DNA of 64,000 bases from Gammaproteobacteria bacterium (lineage in GTDB: Bacteria; Pseudomonadota; Gammaproteobacteria; Arenicellales; Poriferihabitantaceae). How positions within the stretch are numbered: position 1 is the first letter of the stretch; the number at the start of each line of letters is the position of its first letter. The stretch spans positions 267,388 through 331,387 of the forward strand of contig JAUILZ010000001.1 of assembly GCA_030432755.1 (NCBI GenBank). The letters are read 5' to 3'. The notes beneath the pieces are model-generated. The model had not been told where the DNA came from. It made no database searches and saw only the letters and a list, made by a program, of their open reading frames with translations. Made by a program: the position numbers and the translations under genes. Shown here piece by piece: positions 62,798 through 64,000 of the stretch.

Positions 62798-62861
62798 GGT
62801 CATAGCGGTCGGCTGGATCCCGCATCAATGCTGGGCTTCAGGAGTTCTGACCGCTATGACC
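62798..62861. repeat. 13-bp inverted repeat after the VapE gene
   Basis: GGTCATAGCGGTC (62798-62810) faces its exact complement GACCGCTATGACC (62849-62861) across 38 bases, and a T-rich stretch (GTTTGTTTTTATT) follows. It may be a terminator or an origin structure. The arm contains AGCGGTC, the unit of the tandem array 130 bases downstream, and a related copy (ATGACCGCTA) sits at 62771 inside the gene end. Confidence 0.75.
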
Positions 62862-62988
62862 GTTTGTTTTTATTGAAACATCATCAGAGATATACAACTA
62901 TTAGAATTCATGAAATTTCATTACCGATAGTTAATCAAAAATGAAGTATTTGGATAGACTGTGTGTCTTACGTTTAGTAGAGGGAAGG

Positions 62989-63060
62989 AGCGGTCGAAGC
63001 GGTCGAAGCGGTCGAAGCGGTCGAAGCGGTCATAGCGGCCATAGCGGCAATAGCGGTCAA
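62989..63060. repeat. Tandem array of eight 9-bp units
   Basis: Eight in-phase units: AGCGGTCGA four times, then AGCGGTCAT, AGCGGCCAT, AGCGGCAAT, AGCGGTCAA. In one frame they would encode Arg/His/Asn-Ser-Gly triplets, but the frame has no gene-like start. The unit is the arm sequence of the inverted repeat at 62798. It could be a binding array for the VapE/AlpA replication system or a simple slippage product. Confidence 0.85.
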
Positions 63061-63062
63061 TC

Positions 63063-63206
63063 ATGGCCAGAAACGACGCGGAAACAAAGATTGATTTGGT
63101 ATCGAAGGGGCAGATTCAGTTCGTCGCACGCCTGTTTGGTTACCAGGTGATCGGTACGAGCGGTATAACAAACGATATTAGCCTTAAATGGGACCCTGGG
63201 ACTTAG
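63063..63206 (+). CDS. Possible small protein (47 aa), doubtful
   Basis: ATG 63063 opens MARNDAETKIDLVSKGQIQF and continues VARLFGYQVIGTSG to a stop at 63204. It has no ribosome-binding site and begins right after the repeat array. It may be the start of a longer gene cut by the insertion-sequence remnant that follows. The rest of 62862-63360 holds the array and nothing else I recognise. Confidence 0.3.
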   Translation: MARNDAETKIDLVSKGQIQFVARLFGYQVIGTSGITNDISLKWDPGT

Positions 63207-63359
63207 CCCCTGCCTTGGGCACAGTGAAGCCAGGAAAATGAGACTATTTTAAATTCCTATCGATCCATGTTTTGTAATAGGATTTATCTATCATCTGCGG
63301 CCCGCGCAGCTCATTCCCACCTCTATCCTGTAGCCATGGTTTTGGGGCTCCATCAGTAC

Positions 63360-63559
63360 CGACAACCGGAATTTCGCGCCCCCCAGTTCCCGCAACCGCT
63401 TGGTCCCGCTGACCTCCATACCGCCAAATGTCGACTTCCAGCGGTAGGTCGTATTCTCCGACACGCCGTGGCGGCGAGACGGGCCGGGAACCGAGGCTCC
63501 GGTTCGTGCTCTTTCAAGATCGTAATGATCTGCACTTCCAAATATCGCTTTCTCTTCAT
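63360..63559 (-). pseudogene. IS3-family transposase orfA remnant
   Basis: MKRKRYLEVQIITILKEHE (from 63559) is the start of an IS3-type OrfA. The match then jumps frame; the following segment reads RHGVSENTTYRWKSTFGG and MEVSGTKRLRELG, the rest of the helix-turn-helix and the leucine-zipper start. Sequence between the two blocks is missing and the end runs into unrelated sequence, so this is a frameshifted and truncated fossil. Confidence 0.8.
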
Positions 63560-63649
63560 AACGGGACCTCCCACAGTCAACATTATAGGGAAATCCCGCA
63601 TTCTTCGTGACTCGAATTTGGGGGTACGGTCAAAAAGAACCAGTAAAGA

Positions 63650-63982
63650 TCAACACTGTTTTTTTATGAAATTTGAAATTTCATCAATACTATGGAAGAT
63701 GACCGAAAAGCGGTCTCCTCGCATTCCTGATTGGATTATCACAGGTGATTCGGGGTGCGGTCCCGTACTTTGAGAATCCACCTTGATTCGAATATTTTTC
63801 TCCCAATGTACAGAGTTCGTTCCATCGGCTGTATCGATGAAATAGCCATCCCGACAGTGCCTTATTGAAGTTATCTGTGATCTAGGTGGAGAATCGGATA
63901 GCATTGGAGGTTGTTGACCACGTAAGTAGCTTTCTGGCGCAAGTTCTTGCTCACTAGCATTGGCATAACCGTCGGCTGACAT
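63650..63982 (-). CDS. Unknown 110-aa protein
   Basis: ATG 63982 has a good ribosome-binding site (GGAAG five bases before). The protein reads SADGYANASEQELAPESYLR, then CRDGYFIDTADGTNSVHWEK, and ends RFSVIFHSIDEISNFIKK. I do not recognise it. It has no signal or membrane helix. It could be the first resident gene after the islands or part of the second element; the window ends too soon to tell. Confidence 0.6.
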   Translation of the reverse strand: MSADGYANASEQELAPESYLRGQQPPMLSDSPPRSQITSIRHCRDGYFIDTADGTNSVHWEKNIRIKVDSQSTGPHPESPVIIQSGMRGDRFSVIFHSIDEISNFIKKQC

Positions 63983-64000
63983 GGCAACTTCCAGAAAGGC

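Noticed and set aside
62941..63150. Open frame with Arg-Ser-Gly repeats
   Set aside because: The repeats come from the 9-bp DNA array; there is no ribosome-binding site and the flanks do not look like protein.
63267..63773. 168-codon plus-strand frame
   Set aside because: It is antisense to the IS3 orfA remnant and to the 110-aa gene and has no protein-like motif.

Overview
The window joins two very different kinds of DNA. Bases 1 to about 37,600 are GC-rich, densely packed core chromosome of a proteobacterium, most likely a gammaproteobacterium. The signs are a Na+-NQR operon with apbE and nqrM, sucAB-lpd, an AlgC-type mutase, a TonB-dependent B12 receptor and an LdtD-type transpeptidase. 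I cannot name the genus. From about 37,600 to the right edge lies accessory DNA. It is strongly AT-rich up to about 57,600 and then mixed, with three tyrosine recombinases from three families, replication genes, defence-like genes, repeats and a decayed insertion sequence.

Core region, left to right: an SDR oxidoreductase (partial) coupled to a MoeB/ThiF-type E1 enzyme; a CoxG-like protein; the 2-oxoglutarate dehydrogenase operon (sucA, sucB, lpd) followed by a phosphomannomutase/phosphoglucomutase; an SPFH/NfeD membrane pair; a cobalamin riboswitch followed by btuB, btuF, a 2H phosphoesterase and cobU. On the minus strand are an N-formylglutamate amidohydrolase and the BtuCD-type ABC importer. 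Then comes a long minus-strand operon read from 28.2 kb down to 18.0 kb: two b-type cytochrome membrane subunits, an HdrD/DsrK-like iron-sulfur protein, nqrA-F, apbE, nqrM and a CBS-domain protein. Between 28.6 and 37.6 kb are an SDR, two membrane proteins, a homocysteine methyltransferase-like enzyme, a GFA protein, a GNAT acetyltransferase, a beta-helix protein, two cell-wall genes (a DUF882/M15 peptidase and an LdtD-like L,D-transpeptidase) and a VOC protein.

The first island (about 37.6-57.6 kb) is bracketed by two short direct repeats that match the 3' end of a serine-type tRNA, with a recombinase just inside each end. Its left part looks like a replicon: an HUH Rep-like protein followed by an array of about 21-bp iteron-like repeats. 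Next come a UvrD-type helicase with topoisomerase-type zinc ribbons, set between an intact gene and a broken copy of that same gene, two proteins of unknown function, and a minus-strand trio encoding a SieB-like membrane protein, a small unknown protein and an FtsZ/tubulin-like protein with a twin-arginine signal. A tRNA-Leu(UAA) gene interrupted by a group I intron follows. The right part (47.8-55.8 kb) is one co-directional cassette: DNA methyltransferase, PLD-nuclease/SF2 helicase, a 66-aa protein, a DndD/Rad50-like ATPase with a zinc hook, a 127-aa protein, and a 763-aa protein that joins an RNA-polymerase alpha-CTD-like domain, a sigma-70 region 4-like domain and HARE-type winged helices. 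This cassette is the best candidate for an undescribed or little-described anti-invader system.

The second element (from about 57.6 kb) has a P4-type integrase, an unknown protein, an AlpA-like regulator and a VapE-type primase/helicase protein. After that come an inverted repeat, a 9-bp tandem repeat array, an IS3-type orfA remnant and an unknown small gene.
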